Counted from the first letter of the stretch, positions 11,014-23,068 are shown. The stretch is DNA of 64,000 nt from Batillaria attramentaria (GCA_018292915.2 JACVVK020000032.1:2587001-2651000), one strand, 5' to 3'. Notes: generated by a model not told the origin, from the sequence alone. Made by a program: numbers and translations.

Positions 11014-11377
11014 TCCCAAACAAATACAATCCTTCATATTACAGACAGTGCAGAGAAAACAAAGGGATTACCTCAGACATACTATAAAATATTTATTCCA
11101 GTCAGAATCTTTTGTTCGTCATTATAGTCATTACAAAATCAAGAATAATGCAAGACCCCCACCCTCCCCTCCCAAATATCTCTCTGTCTCTTTTGCAGTG
11201 AACTGTTAAGGACTAACAGTAAATGCAACCTCACAGTGTGGCGGGCCGAATCCGCCATCATTGATGTTTAAGATATTGATTCATGACTCATAAGCAATTG
11301 GCAGCCAATTTTCTACAATTCTGTGCTGATGAATCAAGTGAATTTCCGCTGTCCCTGCTTATAAGAAATTTGAGGGA

Positions 11378-11378
<1 letters not shown>
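11012..11378. other. Spacer between two long dinucleotide tracts
   Basis: Unique sequence with a short C-rich stretch near 11156-11172. Nothing else recognised. Confidence 0.4.

Positions 11379-11449
<71 letters not shown>
11379..11449. repeat. (GT)n microsatellite
   Basis: About 35 uninterrupted GT units, followed by a purine/pyrimidine-alternating stretch rich in CG (GCGCACGTGCGTGTGCAC) that could adopt left-handed DNA. Confidence 0.95.
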
Positions 11450-11901
11450 CGCGCGAGAGTAGGCGCACGTGCGTGTGCACATACGCGCTTCATCAGGCTT
11501 CCCACAAAAAAAAAGATAAATGAACACAGTAAGCTATGTGAGTATTCAGGATTTTGCAGCAAGAAAAATGACGAGATGGCCTACAAAAAAATGTTCAGAT
11601 AAAAAATATTCAAACGCTCAAATATTTCTAAGACAACCACTGTGACACACAGTTAACTTGTCTGCATGACGAACAATATTGAGTATGACTCAGCTTGTGA
11701 GACACGATATTAAGGACGTTTAAATGCACGGACGAACTGAGAAAACGTAGTTAGCGGTTCTCAACAGAAGCATTGTCAAGGCCTCCCCCCCCCCACCACC
11801 ACCCCACCAACAAAATAAAAGTATCTTATAATGTTATTATTACTAATATAGAGCCTTCGGATTTGTCTTAAATTTTGCATGGGCCCAGTACAACGCCAAG
11901 G

Positions 11902-12072
11902 GGTGGGTGGGTGTTTGGGAGTTTAACGTTCTTTTCCACCACGTAAGGGTGGTATCAAAAACGGGGCAACGAGATAAAAGCCAGCACGAATGTTTGGCCC
12001 CAGCCGGGATTCGAACTCACGACCCGAGCACTGAGAGCCCAACGCTCTACCATTCGGCTATCCCGGATCCCC
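11902..12072 (-). mobile_element. SINE-A, full length, 12 bp TSD
   Basis: The complete element, read on the minus strand, runs from GGGATCCGGGATAGCCG to the (CCCA)n tail. The perfect 12 bp duplication ACAACGCCAAGG flanks it at 11890-11901 and 12073-12084. Pol III boxes are intact. A short (AAT)n follows at 12091-12110. Confidence 0.92.
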
Positions 12073-12110
12073 ACAACGCCAAGGACTGAGAATAATAATA
12101 ATAATAATAA

Positions 12111-14330
12111 TGGAGTATGCCCATAGGCATAAGGTGAAAAGTAATATTGACAGATGCTTTAATTTTCTGTCACCCGATTTGATCTTTTTAAAGTTTTTTT
12201 TTTTTAAATCCCAAAAGCATACAGACCGTTTTGGCCCTCAGGTAATTCCATCAAAGAATGTTGACAACAAGGAACAGGAAACCCTCATGGTGTGACTGGA
12301 CGCCAAAAAGATGAAAGAATACCTATAACAACGGAGTGAAAGCTCCACCACCCCTCTCCCTTCACCCACCCTCCCTTCTTCCCCCACACCCTTTCTTTGT
12401 CCGTGCATTTAACAGTCGTTAAAATCGTAGCCTCACTAATGACAGCATGACGAAAGAGTCCATAGTTCTCCGAACACAATTATATATCAACATCACATAG
12501 TGGTCACTCTTTAATGCACCAGATTGTCAGAACTCAATCTGCGTCTTCTTCACCAGCCTTTTGGATACACAAAGACAGAGAGTGTATGTATGACTTTTTT
12601 GTCTTTATCTGTACACGAAGTTTGCTTTTTTATACAATAACACGAACGAACGAACGAAAACTTATTTATACTATATAGCACATCATCTACATCACATTCA
12701 TGTTGTCGCCAAGTGAAGAGAATATCATTAAATGAAAATACAGTTCCAAGAATCTCCTGGAGCCCGATCCAAGCGGGTATCCAGAACATCGCACCACTTA
12801 TGCTCTTTTTCATTATACAGACAGTGAAAAACAACGCTTGGATGCATGAGCTTTTACTATGCTCATGCACAAAGACAACGCACGCTCATCAACGGTACGG
12901 TATGAACAAAAGTGAATACTACTCCATGAGTGTTTTTATAAGGTGCGTTACTTCTGATGCTTTAAATATATTGATCAACCAACGGTCCGTGATCAGCGAA
13001 AAACAAAAAAACAACGTCACGTTTCACTGGTGTCTACTGTACACACGGGGGGTAGTATGGTCTACTAGACACATTGCCATTTTGGAGGGGGGGGGGAGAG
13101 TTGGACTTCTCTGACACCCTTCTCTGTTTCTCATGCAACTAGGGGAAAGAGATGTTTAAGCGTCCTGATTGCTTTTTGTGTGTGTAGCTTTTGAGTAAAA
13201 TGACAACCAGACACAACGTTGTCAGTGCAGTCAAGTCACTCACGTAAACTCCAGTCATTCACCACACAAACTACCATTCGCTTGCACTTTCCTCCTCTTG
13301 CATCCTAAGCAACTCATTTACACTGTGTCATTTTCCGAGTCATTTACACTGTGTCATTTTCCAACTCATTTACACTGTGTCATTTTCCGAGTCGTCTATA
13401 CGCCTTTTGGGTGTCTTGGTTCTTGAAATCACTTATTGAAAAAAAAAAAAAGCACTTAACGGTAGCCGTGTATTATCAGATCATATCAGACACTTTCAGT
13501 GAAGTATGCACTTTTCACATCCACTGATATTACACTGGTAAACGAGAGTCAGGCGTTGACAGAATCTCACTTCTTTCTCACCAGTAACACACCATTATTC
13601 TTTGTCACTGAAAACACACGATCAGAAGCTGACAATAATACTCTGACAGCATCTGATGAAACACCTTCAGTATCCGATAATATTATCGTCAGCGTATGGT
13701 AAACACACCGCCATCGACTGATAACACACTTGTTATTGTCTGACTCTCCTAAAATATAAACACACGGCAGTGCCTGTTGACTACTACAAGACTTGCTGGT
13801 GACAATACTGCCACTGCTGGCTGAATATCAACCGTGGGTAAATTCACATGGCACTGTGAGTTAGACGAATACCGACACACAATCGGTCGAAAGTTTGCAG
13901 CACTGTCTGTTGACGTAAACGTCACGCCATCAAGGCCCGGATAGCTCACACATTTTGTTACTGAGGTGACGTAATAGCCATCGCTGAAGATTCTGCATCG
14001 AAAGCAACGACGTCATTTGAACATCTGGTGACGTTTAAATTTTCATCAGCGTAACGAAGCTAACTGATCTGTCGGGCCAACGTTTCGCTCACAACAGCTG
14101 ACGTTCGCCAAAACGATGACGATCTTGTCTCCTACCCTCGCTAGCTCAGTGGATTGTGTTAGATCTTTCTACACCTTAGTCTAAACACTCTCGCTAGCTT
14201 AGTAGCTGAGCTGGCCGACTTGTCCGTGAGAAACCACGTGGCACTGTCAGCTGACTGAGGGCACTGTGAACGCGTCGTCTATGTCTTCCTCAGGGTGCTC
14301 CATCAGCACCTCAGCCGGGGCCACAGCTAG
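12111..14330 (-). other. Probable 3' UTR and downstream flank of fzd5/8
   Basis: The region downstream of the Frizzled stop codon. The minus strand has no AATAAA between about 12100 and 14330; the weaker variant ATTAAA occurs at 12510-12515 and 12158-12163, so the transcript end cannot be placed. Between 13490 and 13720 short CTGATAA/CACT-type phrases recur irregularly. No second gene is visible. Confidence 0.4.
13314..13393. repeat. 26 bp minisatellite, three copies
   Basis: CATTTACACTGTGTCATTTT recurs three times with a period of 26 bp, joined by CCGAGT or CCAACT. It lies about 0.95 kb beyond the fzd stop codon, so it may be transcribed in the 3' UTR. Confidence 0.9.
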
Positions 14331-16226
14331 TCAGACGTGGCTCAGTGGCTGGGGTTTGGCCGGCTGGTAGCTGGTGTTGGCATACTTGGTCATATTGCGG
14401 CTCGGGTGCGAGTAGGAGTGTTTGTGGCACAGTCTGCCGTTGAAGAGCTTGCGCCATGAGTCGACAGTCTTGCCCGTCCATATCCAGAAGCCGGACGTGA
14501 TGCCCACCACCAGGCACATAAAGTACTTGAGCATGAACACGGAATAGTCAGGGGCGGCGCGATTGTCCGTGCAAAGGCACGTGCGAGTCCTCTCCCACCG
14601 CTCGCGCAAGTGCTGCTCGTAGAAGTAGCAGGCGATGACGATGGTGGCGGGCACCGTGTACAGGACGGAGAACACCCCGATCCTGATCATCAGGCGCTCC
14701 AGCTTGTCCGTCTTGCCGCGGCCCTGCTGCTTGATCACGCTGCGGATCCTGAAGAGTGACACGAAGCCAGCCAGCAGGAAGGACGTGCCGATGATGAGGT
14801 AGACGAACAGCGGCGCCAGGACAAAGCCCCGGAGGTTCTCCAGGCTCTGGTTGCCCACGAAGCAGATGCCGACGATGGGGTCGCCGTCCACGGAGGACAT
14901 AGCAAGCACGGCGATGGACTTGACAGACGGGATGAGCCAGGCCGCCAGGTGGAAGTACTGTGAGTAGGACGCGATGGCTTCCTGGCCCCATTTCAGCCCG
15001 GCTGCCAGGAACCAGGTGAAGGAGAGGATGACCCACCAGATGGACGAGGCCATGCCGAAGAAGTAGATGAGGAGGAAGACCACGGTGCAAACGGCCGGCC
15101 CCGTGGTCTCGTAGCGCACCTTGTCGCCGTCACATGCCACGCCCTCGTGGCCGACGATCAAACGGATGATGTAGCCGATGGAGACCATGAAGTAGCACGC
15201 GGAGAGGAAGATGATGGGCCTCTCCGGATACTTGAAGCGCTGCATGTCTACAAAGAAGGTGGACACGGTCATGGAGGTGGAGATGCAGCACAGAATGGAC
15301 CACAGCCCGATCCAGAACGTGGCGAACGTGCGCTCGTCGTCGCTGAAGTAGGGGCTGTAGCAGTTGATGGCGCAGTTGGCGATGCCACCGGTGGAGATTT
15401 TGTTGTAGTAGCTGCTCTCACCTTGCACGACCGGCACCAGCGGTTCGTGACACTGACACGTACAGTCCTTCGGCGTGGACTTCGGTGGGACACCAGGGTT
15501 ATTGTTGACGGGCTTCACACCGTGATCCTGGTGTCCCCGGGGAGGGATGTCGACTCCGGGAGCAGGTCCCCCACCCACGGGCACCACAGGCCCGTCCCCT
15601 GGCCTGCGGGTAGGGTAGGTGTACTTGGTGCTGGGAGGGGCAGGGGTCTGTCTATCCGTGGTGTTAGCGTCCATGCACAGCTGGTCCTTGTCGCCATACC
15701 TGGGCAGTTTGTCACAGTTCATCTGCTCGGGCCACCCGAAACCGTACTGACGCATTAAGGGCGCGCAGCCTCTCTTGGCGCGCTCGCAGACCGACCGGCA
15801 AGCCGGCAAGTGCTTCTTGTAGTTGGTCATGCAGATCGGCGCGTACATACTGCACAGGAAAAACTTGAGGTCTGGGGAACACTGGATCTCCACTAGCGGC
15901 CAGAACTGGTGCACCTCCAGCCCGGCCTCTTCCTGAGTCTCGTGGTTGAACTGGTTGGGCATGTAGGTGTAGTTGTAACCACCGATCCCTTTACACATCG
16001 GGATGGTGATCTCCTGGCACCGTCCGTGCCTCTCACCGGCCTCTGCCGCACATATTAAAGAACTGACCGTCAACAACACCAGCACAACCATCGCTTGTGT
16101 CCACGCACTGTTCGTCGTAAGCCTCACAAAGGAACTTCTGTAGCGATGTCGACGACGTTGTGAATGACAACACCGACAGTCACTAGCACTCGTCAGGTGC
16201 ACGTGAAAATCTTCTTCTGCACCCAT
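14331..16226 (-). CDS. fzd5/8: Frizzled-5/8 type Wnt receptor, single exon
   Basis: A seven-pass membrane receptor that binds lipid-modified Wnt ligands outside the cell and recruits Dishevelled inside, feeding beta-catenin or polarity signalling. Residues 46-63 form a signal peptide (hydrophobic VVLVLLTVSSLI, then AAEA). The cysteine-rich domain carries its ten cysteines at 70, 78, 116, 125, 132, 143, 147, 154, 171 and 184, with an N-glycosylation sequon at N85. A Pro/Gly-rich linker spans about 191-252. Membrane segments lie at about 301-325, 336-357, 380-408, 424-443, 467-490, 513-534 and 562-583. KTVDSW (586-591) is the Dishevelled-binding motif and LSHV at the C-terminus is a PDZ ligand. 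FATFWIGLWS, ERPIIFLSACY and YFHLAAWLIPSVKSI, plus the LSHV end, place it with vertebrate FZD5/FZD8 rather than other Frizzleds. Met1 and Met46 (codon 16089-16091) both have good initiation contexts; Met46 directly precedes the signal peptide and is the more likely start. The absence of introns is usual for this subfamily. The coding region is GC-rich against AT-rich flanks, with no frameshift. Confidence 0.97.
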   Translation of the reverse strand: MGAEEDFHVHLTSASDCRCCHSQRRRHRYRSSFVRLTTNSAWTQAMVVLVLLTVSSLICAAEAGERHGRCQEITIPMCKGIGGYNYTYMPNQFNHETQEEAGLEVHQFWPLVEIQCSPDLKFFLCSMYAPICMTNYKKHLPACRSVCERAKRGCAPLMRQYGFGWPEQMNCDKLPRYGDKDQLCMDANTTDRQTPAPPSTKYTYPTRRPGDGPVVPVGGGPAPGVDIPPRGHQDHGVKPVNNNPGVPPKSTPKDCTCQCHEPLVPVVQGESSYYNKISTGGIANCAINCYSPYFSDDERTFATFWIGLWSILCCISTSMTVSTFFVDMQRFKYPERPIIFLSACYFMVSIGYIIRLIVGHEGVACDGDKVRYETTGPAVCTVVFLLIYFFGMASSIWWVILSFTWFLAAGLKWGQEAIASYSQYFHLAAWLIPSVKSIAVLAMSSVDGDPIVGICFVGNQSLENLRGFVLAPLFVYLIIGTSFLLAGFVSLFRIRSVIKQQGRGKTDKLERLMIRIGVFSVLYTVPATIVIACYFYEQHLRERWERTRTCLCTDNRAAPDYSVFMLKYFMCLVVGITSGFWIWTGKTVDSWRKLFNGRLCHKHSYSHPSRNMTKYANTSYQPAKPQPLSHV

Positions 16227-17259
16227 CGTACGTGTGTATGAGTGCGCGCGTGTGTGTGTGGTTATGAAACCAACGTTACACAGTCCAAGGGGTAATATTC
16301 CACGGTATCAGGCAGGGAACGTTGGAAGTCTGCAAGTACTGAGGGAACAGCGGTGCCGTAACACCACTCTCCCGACTGGAACTGGTTAGTGGCTCTCCAG
16401 CGAGTAAACTTTCCCGTGTCAGGTATGCGTGCCCACTCACTCGGAATGACCACTTCAACACGCGCTAAGTCCTTGCACCGTACCTCCAGCTCCGGAAACC
16501 AAAGTCACAATATACAGTCCTGAATGAGGAGTCACTTCACAAGAAGACACAGTGTCTTGTCAATCGCTGAAGAAGGGAGAAGTGAACAGAAGTTATCGAT
16601 CAAGAAAACGAAGGCTGGTCATCTTCATTCACTCCCAGCTTCCTGACCCTGCTCGCATGACTGGCTCTGGTCAACTGAGGCAGGTAGGGCCAGTGCCAAG
16701 ACCTTATCTTCCGCCTGGCTTAGTAAGCAGCTTACTCGCTACTTTTCCAGTGGATTATGTCGCCTCGATATGTATCGGCACTGCGTTCAGCTGCCTTGTT
16801 TTTCATTGCTGTTCACACAAAGCAAGGTTTCTAAACAGTGGCAGGCTAGAGGGGAAAAAGACAGGGTTGGAGGAGGGTTGGTTTTCTACACGCTCTCGGT
16901 AAGTCCTGGAGGAATGAATGGTCACCACTCAGCTTAGTCCACGCCAGCTTAGCTCAGCTCCTCACAACACGCAGGTGCCAGTCCGTAAGGTGGCAGGTAT
17001 GTCTCAGTCCAGTGAGGCAACACAGGTAACACAAAGCCAACCAACCAACCCTTCGGTGTAGTGAAACAGTGGTGGTGGTGGTGGCTTGGTCCGAGAAGTA
17101 GAGGAGGTACGCTCGGAAAGACGTACACACAGTCTCTCTCTCTCACACACACACAGGCGCGCGCGTGGAGGAGTCACAGCAGTAGTTCCTTTCTCTCCTG
17201 AAAGTTTTCACAAAGTTCTCTCTGATCTGCCAGTTGCGTTTTGTGTAGTTTGCTGAAAG
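16227..17259 (-). other. Probable 5' UTR / leader of fzd5/8
   Basis: Lies between the CpG-rich promoter-like block and the Frizzled open frame. It contains only a short GT tract (16250-16260), a purine-rich stretch and short AC/TC runs near 17128-17155. I see no coding exon. A 5' UTR intron cannot be excluded from sequence alone. Confidence 0.45.
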
Positions 17260-17560
17260 CCTGTCTGGCTACTTCACCAATCGCAGGCAGGCAAGGGGGG
17301 TTTGTGTTGTCCGCTCTCTGTCTCGTGCTCGTCCCTCGCGCACACCTCGTGCACAGCGCGCGCTCACTCTTCTAGCTCTCTCTCTCTCTCTCTCTAGTGC
17401 TTCATCCCGCCGCGGCCCGCGCTGCTTCGGAGGCTCATTATGGGGGCTCGTCGCCCTGACGTCAGCTGTCACTCATCCAATGAAAGGCGCCTAATTAGCG
17501 CTCCTCCCTCACTGCTGGGCCGCCCTGGCTCCGCCCCCCTCGTTTGGCCCGCTTGACGGC
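17260..17560 (-). promoter_or_regulatory. CpG-rich TATA-less promoter candidate for fzd5/8
   Basis: A local CpG- and GC-rich block, unlike its AT-rich neighbours. In minus-strand order it holds a GC box (complement of CCGCCC at 17531-17536), an ATTGG CCAAT box (17477-17481) and a perfect CRE palindrome TGACGTCA (17457-17464). A GA/CT-rich tract follows (17377-17396), as is common near TATA-less start sites. It lies about 1.2 kb upstream of the open frame. The function is inferred from motif clustering and position; no start site is proven. Confidence 0.55.
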
Positions 17561-17599
17561 TCCTTTCACGCAGGGGATTCCTGAAAATAGAGATAGACA

Positions 17600-20244
17600 T
17601 CTGAAACGCGTGTGTGTGCCATCGGAACATGTTTATTTGCTGAGAGACTAAATTGTCGGGAGTGGGGTCGCGGCGGCATTAGCGCCCGTTGTCGGAGGAG
17701 GGGTGGAGGGAGAGCAGGCGGGGCAGACAACTCTATATGGATTCCCCCACCCGTCCCCCCTACTTCCTTCTACCTCTCGCCACCTCTACCCCCTCCAGTC
17801 ATTAAAAGACATTTTCAACGTTGTACGCACGCTGGTCGTGTTCAAATAGTGAATCAATAGATAGGAGTGTGAATTCACGGGACGGAGGAAAGAAGAAGAA
17901 GAAGAAAAAGCAGAGAGCAAGAGTAGGGAGGGGTAGTGAAGAGTGAACAAGAGTGTGACATGGAAGGGAAACGCACCGAAAAAAGAGGTGCAGGGTGAAC
18001 CCTCACTCTCTCTCTCTCTCTGCCTCTCTCTCTCTCTCTCTTCATTCGCTTTTTGTTTACTTCCAGAAAATTTTGTTCCCCCTTCGAAGTCTTTGTGCAC
18101 GCAGGCCCCGGGAGAACTAAAGTGCCCTTTCTTTTCTTCTCATTTTTTTTTACTCCCCCCCCCCCCCCCCCCGTCGGATTCGGGCCAGTGGAAAAGTGCG
18201 TGAGGGACTTTTTAGAGGGGCGTCTGTTCAACACTGGGGTGTTAAAAGCACTGCAATGTTGCCAAAAAGGAAGCCCCCCCCCCCACCCCCTGCAGTCCCC
18301 ATCACCACCACCCCCTCGTCTGCACTACTGTCGTGCTAACATTTTAACGAGCAGACAAAAAGGAACAGTTCGGATATTTCAACGCAGAGAGGAAAGTTTG
18401 CGCCGATTTTAGTGAGTAACACGATTTTTATTTAATTTTCGTGCGCTGACAACAAACTTGTCTGTGCAAATATTTGTTCGAATAATTACGAAGGTCTACT
18501 CAGCATGGCGTAAATTAAACGTTCTTTTAATTTATCTTACAGGGTCTCTTTGTACGGTTTGTTGGAGTGTGTCAGTGTGCTTACATGCACAGTCAACCGT
18601 AAAAGCTTGTTTTTTTTTTCCTTTGATTTTTTGGCGCGCGGTTTGACACAACCCCCCCCCCCCAACTCTCTCTGTTGATTAGGTTTAATTTTTCAACACA
18701 GAGAAACCAATGTGTAACACGGAAGAAGATGATCACTTTTTTTTTTTCCTCGGCCCAGCGGATTTTCTCGGTGATTATTTTTGGCACGCAGGGTAATAAT
18801 ACCAATATCAAGCCGTAACTCAGGTATGTCCATTCATGTGCAAAATACGATCTAACGTGACGGGCCCTATGTAACACGGGGTAATGCGATTCGCTATTAA
18901 ACATGTACACGCGCGCACGCCGCAGCAGCCTAGAAACGCAACCATGCGGAAAATTAGTGTGAATAAAAGATGCTACATGAGCCTTGCACAAAAGCAGGGA
19001 TTTTTAAAAATGTTTTTATAATATAGATATTTACGGAAACGCTATTCAGTTTATTTTCACCTGATCTGTTTGCTGTGGATTAAAAATACAGAAGGATATT
19101 CTCTGCTTTTGTTTGTTTTGTGGTCCTCTCTTGATGCTTTGAGAGAGGAAAAACAAAACAAAACAAATCCTTTCAGCTGAAGTTGTTGTTGTCAGTCTCA
19201 CGCACAGCGAAACGTGAAGAAAACTGACTTTCAATCGTAAACTTCCGTGTATTTATTTCGCAGACCACGGTGAATGGCATGAACACAACGTGACATTGAC
19301 AGGGAAATGATTTCCTGTTACTTTTTTCTTTCTTTCAAATTGCAATCTTTTTTTTAAACGCCTCAAAACACAAATCCTCGGCCACAAAGATTATTTAATC
19401 AGATGACTGAAGGAAAAGGTTGGTGCATGGAAGATTTTGTTTGATTGTTTGTTTGTGCTCAGTGTCTGTTTGTGTGTTTCCGGCCTGAGAGGCGAAAAAC
19501 AAACGTTTCTGAACAAAACCAATACATCTGAACTGAACTAAATTAGACTGGAAAAGCACAACAAACGTAACTTAGCGATTGAAAATTTCTTGAAAAGAAT
19601 TGCAACTTTCCTTTTCAACACCAGCCCTTGTTTATAATTAGAACCAATGCATCACTCAATTAACTATTTGCATTTTTTCACTGTCGGTATGTCAAGTCTT
19701 CATTATTGCATAAATTCAAGTATTGTGTTCATTTACATTTAATTATTCAAATAATTTAAATTAATTCTAATTGAAGTAATCAATCATAATTACGCCAAAG
19801 CAAGAAGCAAAGAAACATAAAATATTCCCGTCACCACCCGCATCTCTCCTCCCCATCCCCAATCAACCCACACCTCATCCCCCCCCCTCCTTTCCCCTTG
19901 TCCCCATGTCTGTACACATCCCATCCGCATCCCCACATCCCATCCGCATCCCCACCCTAACACCCTACAGGTACATGTAAAAAAAAATAAGTTTGCTGTC
20001 CGCTGCTCAGTGAAGTGTGTCTGAGTGTGACGGCCCAACTCGTGTCGGGAAGCAAATGAAATTAAGCCTGTGTGTTGATTTTCATGAGACGCGGCAGAGG
20101 GGGGTTGGGCGCGGTCACGCTGTCTAAACAGATGCGCACTAATCGAATGGATTAATCTAATCAAGTCTGGTGCACGCACTCTAGTTGCCAATCACCTGCC
20201 CGGCTTAATGGCTCAGTTTTTTTTTTAAGGCTGTAAAGTAAAAG

Positions 20245-20245
<1 letters not shown>
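17600..20245. other. Intergenic spacer upstream of fzd5/8
   Basis: Contains (TC)n-rich stretches at 18007-18040, poly(C) runs (18155-18172, 18275-18285, 18652-18663) and AT-rich sequence from 19000 to 19800. Short TTAATTA-like motifs cluster at 19736-19790. No exon, SINE or LINE fragment was identified. Confidence 0.45.

Positions 20246-20335
<90 letters not shown>
20246..20335. repeat. Compound (GT)n(GA)n microsatellite
   Basis: About 24 GT units followed immediately by about 20 GA units. This is the same compound order, GT then GA on the plus strand, as at 40770, 43326 and 50751. Confidence 0.95.
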
Positions 20336-20337
<2 letters not shown>

Positions 20338-20833
20338 TGTCAAAAGTAAGTTAATTAACGTTTATGTTCGCGCGAATGTATGCTGTGCAAGGTAACCCTT
20401 TTAACGACATAATTATGGCTAAACACTAATGTCCAACTTCGATTATACTTCGACAACAATAAGAATGAGAAGAAGGAATAGTAAAAAAAAAAAAAAAAAA
20501 AAAAAAAATCCGCTGAAAAAAAAAAAGCTGTAATGCAACTTCGTAACAACCACACCTAGCGAATCAAACTTCTCAACTGATGGTAAAGGAAAAACAAACC
20601 ACAACTAAACGTCAAGAACCCATTTAGAACAAAACAGACCGACGTGATAACCAACGTTTCCCCGGAGAAGCCTTCTTCGGGCATAACCAAAGACAGAAGA
20701 CAACTCCAAATTACCGGAAGAAAAGATTCGAACTCCCCCCAGCCCCACCCGGAATCCACAAAACTACCCCCCCCCCCCCCAGTAACAAAAGAAAAAAAGA
20801 AGAAGAAAGACAGACAGAAAGAAAGAAAGAAAG

Positions 20834-20870
<37 letters not shown>

Positions 20871-21928
20871 TACAGAAAGTCAGCTAGCGATGAAAGTATA
20901 TATATACTCACGATGTCCACGGTTCGCTAATATTCCGCAAGCACGAAGCACTCGACCGTGTGAACACCAAAACACAGGCCCAACACTGGCCCAACACAAC
21001 AGCCACAACCAGAAAGAACCTACTGCACCAACACCACCGAGGTCCACGGCGGAACTGAGACCTACCCGACTGTCAGCGGAGATTTTGTAAACTACTTGTA
21101 CTTCTCGTCCACGTTGGAGGTACATGTGCGGGCCGCCTCAGACTGATGCTATCGTGCAGAACTGATTACGCGCCACTTCAGTTGTTGGTCACAGATACGT
21201 CACAAGCTGTCACGACCCTTTTCACCTGTCTGCCTGCTTCCCCCCAAAGAGCTTAGCTTCACTCCCGGACAATGACCACTTTTGTCGAAAAACCCTGCTC
21301 TAGGCTAGTGACCACACAGTACGCCAGCTGAGAGAGAGAGAGAGAGAGAGGGAGAGCGAGAGGGAGAGAGAGAGAGAGAGTCAGCGAAAACGCGAGAAAG
21401 TTTCTAAAGGGACAAAGGAGTTGGGCGCAAATGAACTATTGTTGCGTGGAAACAATACAGGTGATGATGTCTTATTGTTCGCGCCGCTGTGTCCCACGCT
21501 GAGTTAAGCCCGTCCCACACGGTCTCTATCTTGCAGTTAATGACGGTGGGTTAACTGAGTACGTAACCCCTTTTCAGAGCAACACAGCATGGAAGAGACT
21601 CCCTTGCGTGTCTCACCATCCTCTCTTCCTCCCATCATTGGAGTTGGAGGACATTTCCTGCTGGTCTGAAAAGCGCAATGTCCTTAATTCGTCGTACTCG
21701 CACCGCACTTAAGTTTCGAGCGGTCAGCTGCCCCGCTGCGTATGGTTTTGACATATCAGATGACCATATGTGTGTGTCCCACTCGTCTTAAGGCTCCCCC
21801 CTACGCTAGTTAAGCCTGTGTCACAACGTGCGGTCATCAACAACCGACTTCCCACGCCCTTTGGCCATCAGCAGTGCTGAGACCCACTCCATCCTAGCTG
21901 CTCTCAACAGCTCTTCCCTTGTCAACTT

Positions 21929-21930
<2 letters not shown>
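20336..21930. other. Spacer with A-rich, CA and GA tracts
   Basis: Holds a poly(A) run at 20482-20508, poly(C) at 20767-20780, (GAAA)n into (CA)n at 20810-20869 and (GA)n-rich DNA at 21331-21381. No supported gene. Confidence 0.5.
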
Positions 21931-22011
<81 letters not shown>

Positions 22012-22100
22012 GATAACGATAACGATCCTTTATTTTACAACGGAAGAAGTTATAGGCACACAAAGACCATTTTCAAACTTGCCGTTGCTACACTACCATA
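21931..22100 (-). mobile_element. SL-B stem-loop element with (TC)n tail
   Basis: On the minus strand: AGCAACGGCAAGTTTG, a loop, AACTTCTTCCGTTG, then TAAAATAAAGG and a tail of (ATCGTT)n followed by about 39 TC units. The arms CAACGG and CCGTTG pair and extend through AAGTT/AACTT. The long dinucleotide tract lies only on the AATAAA side, as expected for a 3' tail. Confidence 0.65.
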
Positions 22101-22164
22101 AAAAAGGAAAATTCAAAAAAGACTAAGAAGAGAAGGAGACAAAAATTACCTAAGAAAAGGAAAT

Positions 22165-22385
<221 letters not shown>

Positions 22386-22452
22386 TACATGTATATACAA
22401 AGTAAGCTCCAACTAAGTAGAGCACCCCCCCCCCCCCCACACACACACACAC

Positions 22453-22457
<5 letters not shown>

Positions 22458-22490
<33 letters not shown>

Positions 22491-22545
22491 TTGTTCGATG
22501 GCAACAGCTACTTCTCGCCTGTGACCAAAGTGAACTTGTAACTAG
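22458..22545 (-). mobile_element. Possible decayed SL-B element with (TC)n tail
   Basis: A (GA)n tract at 22458-22487 is followed by ATTTTGTTCGATGGCAACAG, resembling the right arm and AATAAA region of SL-B in reverse. The left arm is not clear. Confidence 0.35.
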
Positions 22546-22989
22546 AAAGTGAATAAATAAAAACAATTTCGCCTAATCACTGTAACGACATCATATAAAA
22601 CCCTTTCTAAATTTCCAGGCCCAAGTTGTTCCACAATATATTTCGTTCGTATTTCCTGTTCAACTTCGTATTCAACTTACGTACGAACGGCAGATTGTAC
22701 AAGAAAACATGAGTGAACATGAGAGAAGAATATCACTGACGCATATCTTTCGCACCATCGAGACATTTCTGCGGCTACAGCTTGCCGCACAGCGACGAAC
22801 ACATAGAAAAACAATCAGAACGCCCAATCTACCTAAATTACAGATAGCAAACACCATCTCCTTCACATCAAATCCTTTCTCAGTAACTATCCATAGTCAT
22901 AGTCCGTCAACAGGTGAGTATCGCCGACTGCCCAGCTACTACTGGAGACCCAGCTTGAGAACTTTCTCCGCATCGACTACAGATCACAG

Positions 22990-22991
22990 AG

Positions 22992-23065
<74 letters not shown>
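22990..23065. repeat. (CA)n microsatellite
   Basis: About 36 CA units. A poly(C) run follows at 23099-23114. Confidence 0.95.

Positions 23066-23068
<3 letters not shown>

Noticed and set aside
10793..11209. Thr-His and Cys-Val open frames across CA/GT tracts (also at 22150, 41473, 43188, 50328 and 61087)
   Set aside because: They exist in several frames at once purely because dinucleotide repeats have no stop codons.
15147..15758. 203-codon open frame antisense to the Frizzled gene
   Set aside because: It has no known domain, is rich in His/Gly/Asp/Val, and is explained by GC-rich codon use of the real gene on the other strand.
14331..16226. Frizzled as a processed retrogene copy
   Set aside because: It lacks introns, but there is no poly(A) tract or TSD, the protein is fully intact, a promoter-like block lies upstream, and single-exon structure is usual for Frizzled-5/8 genes.
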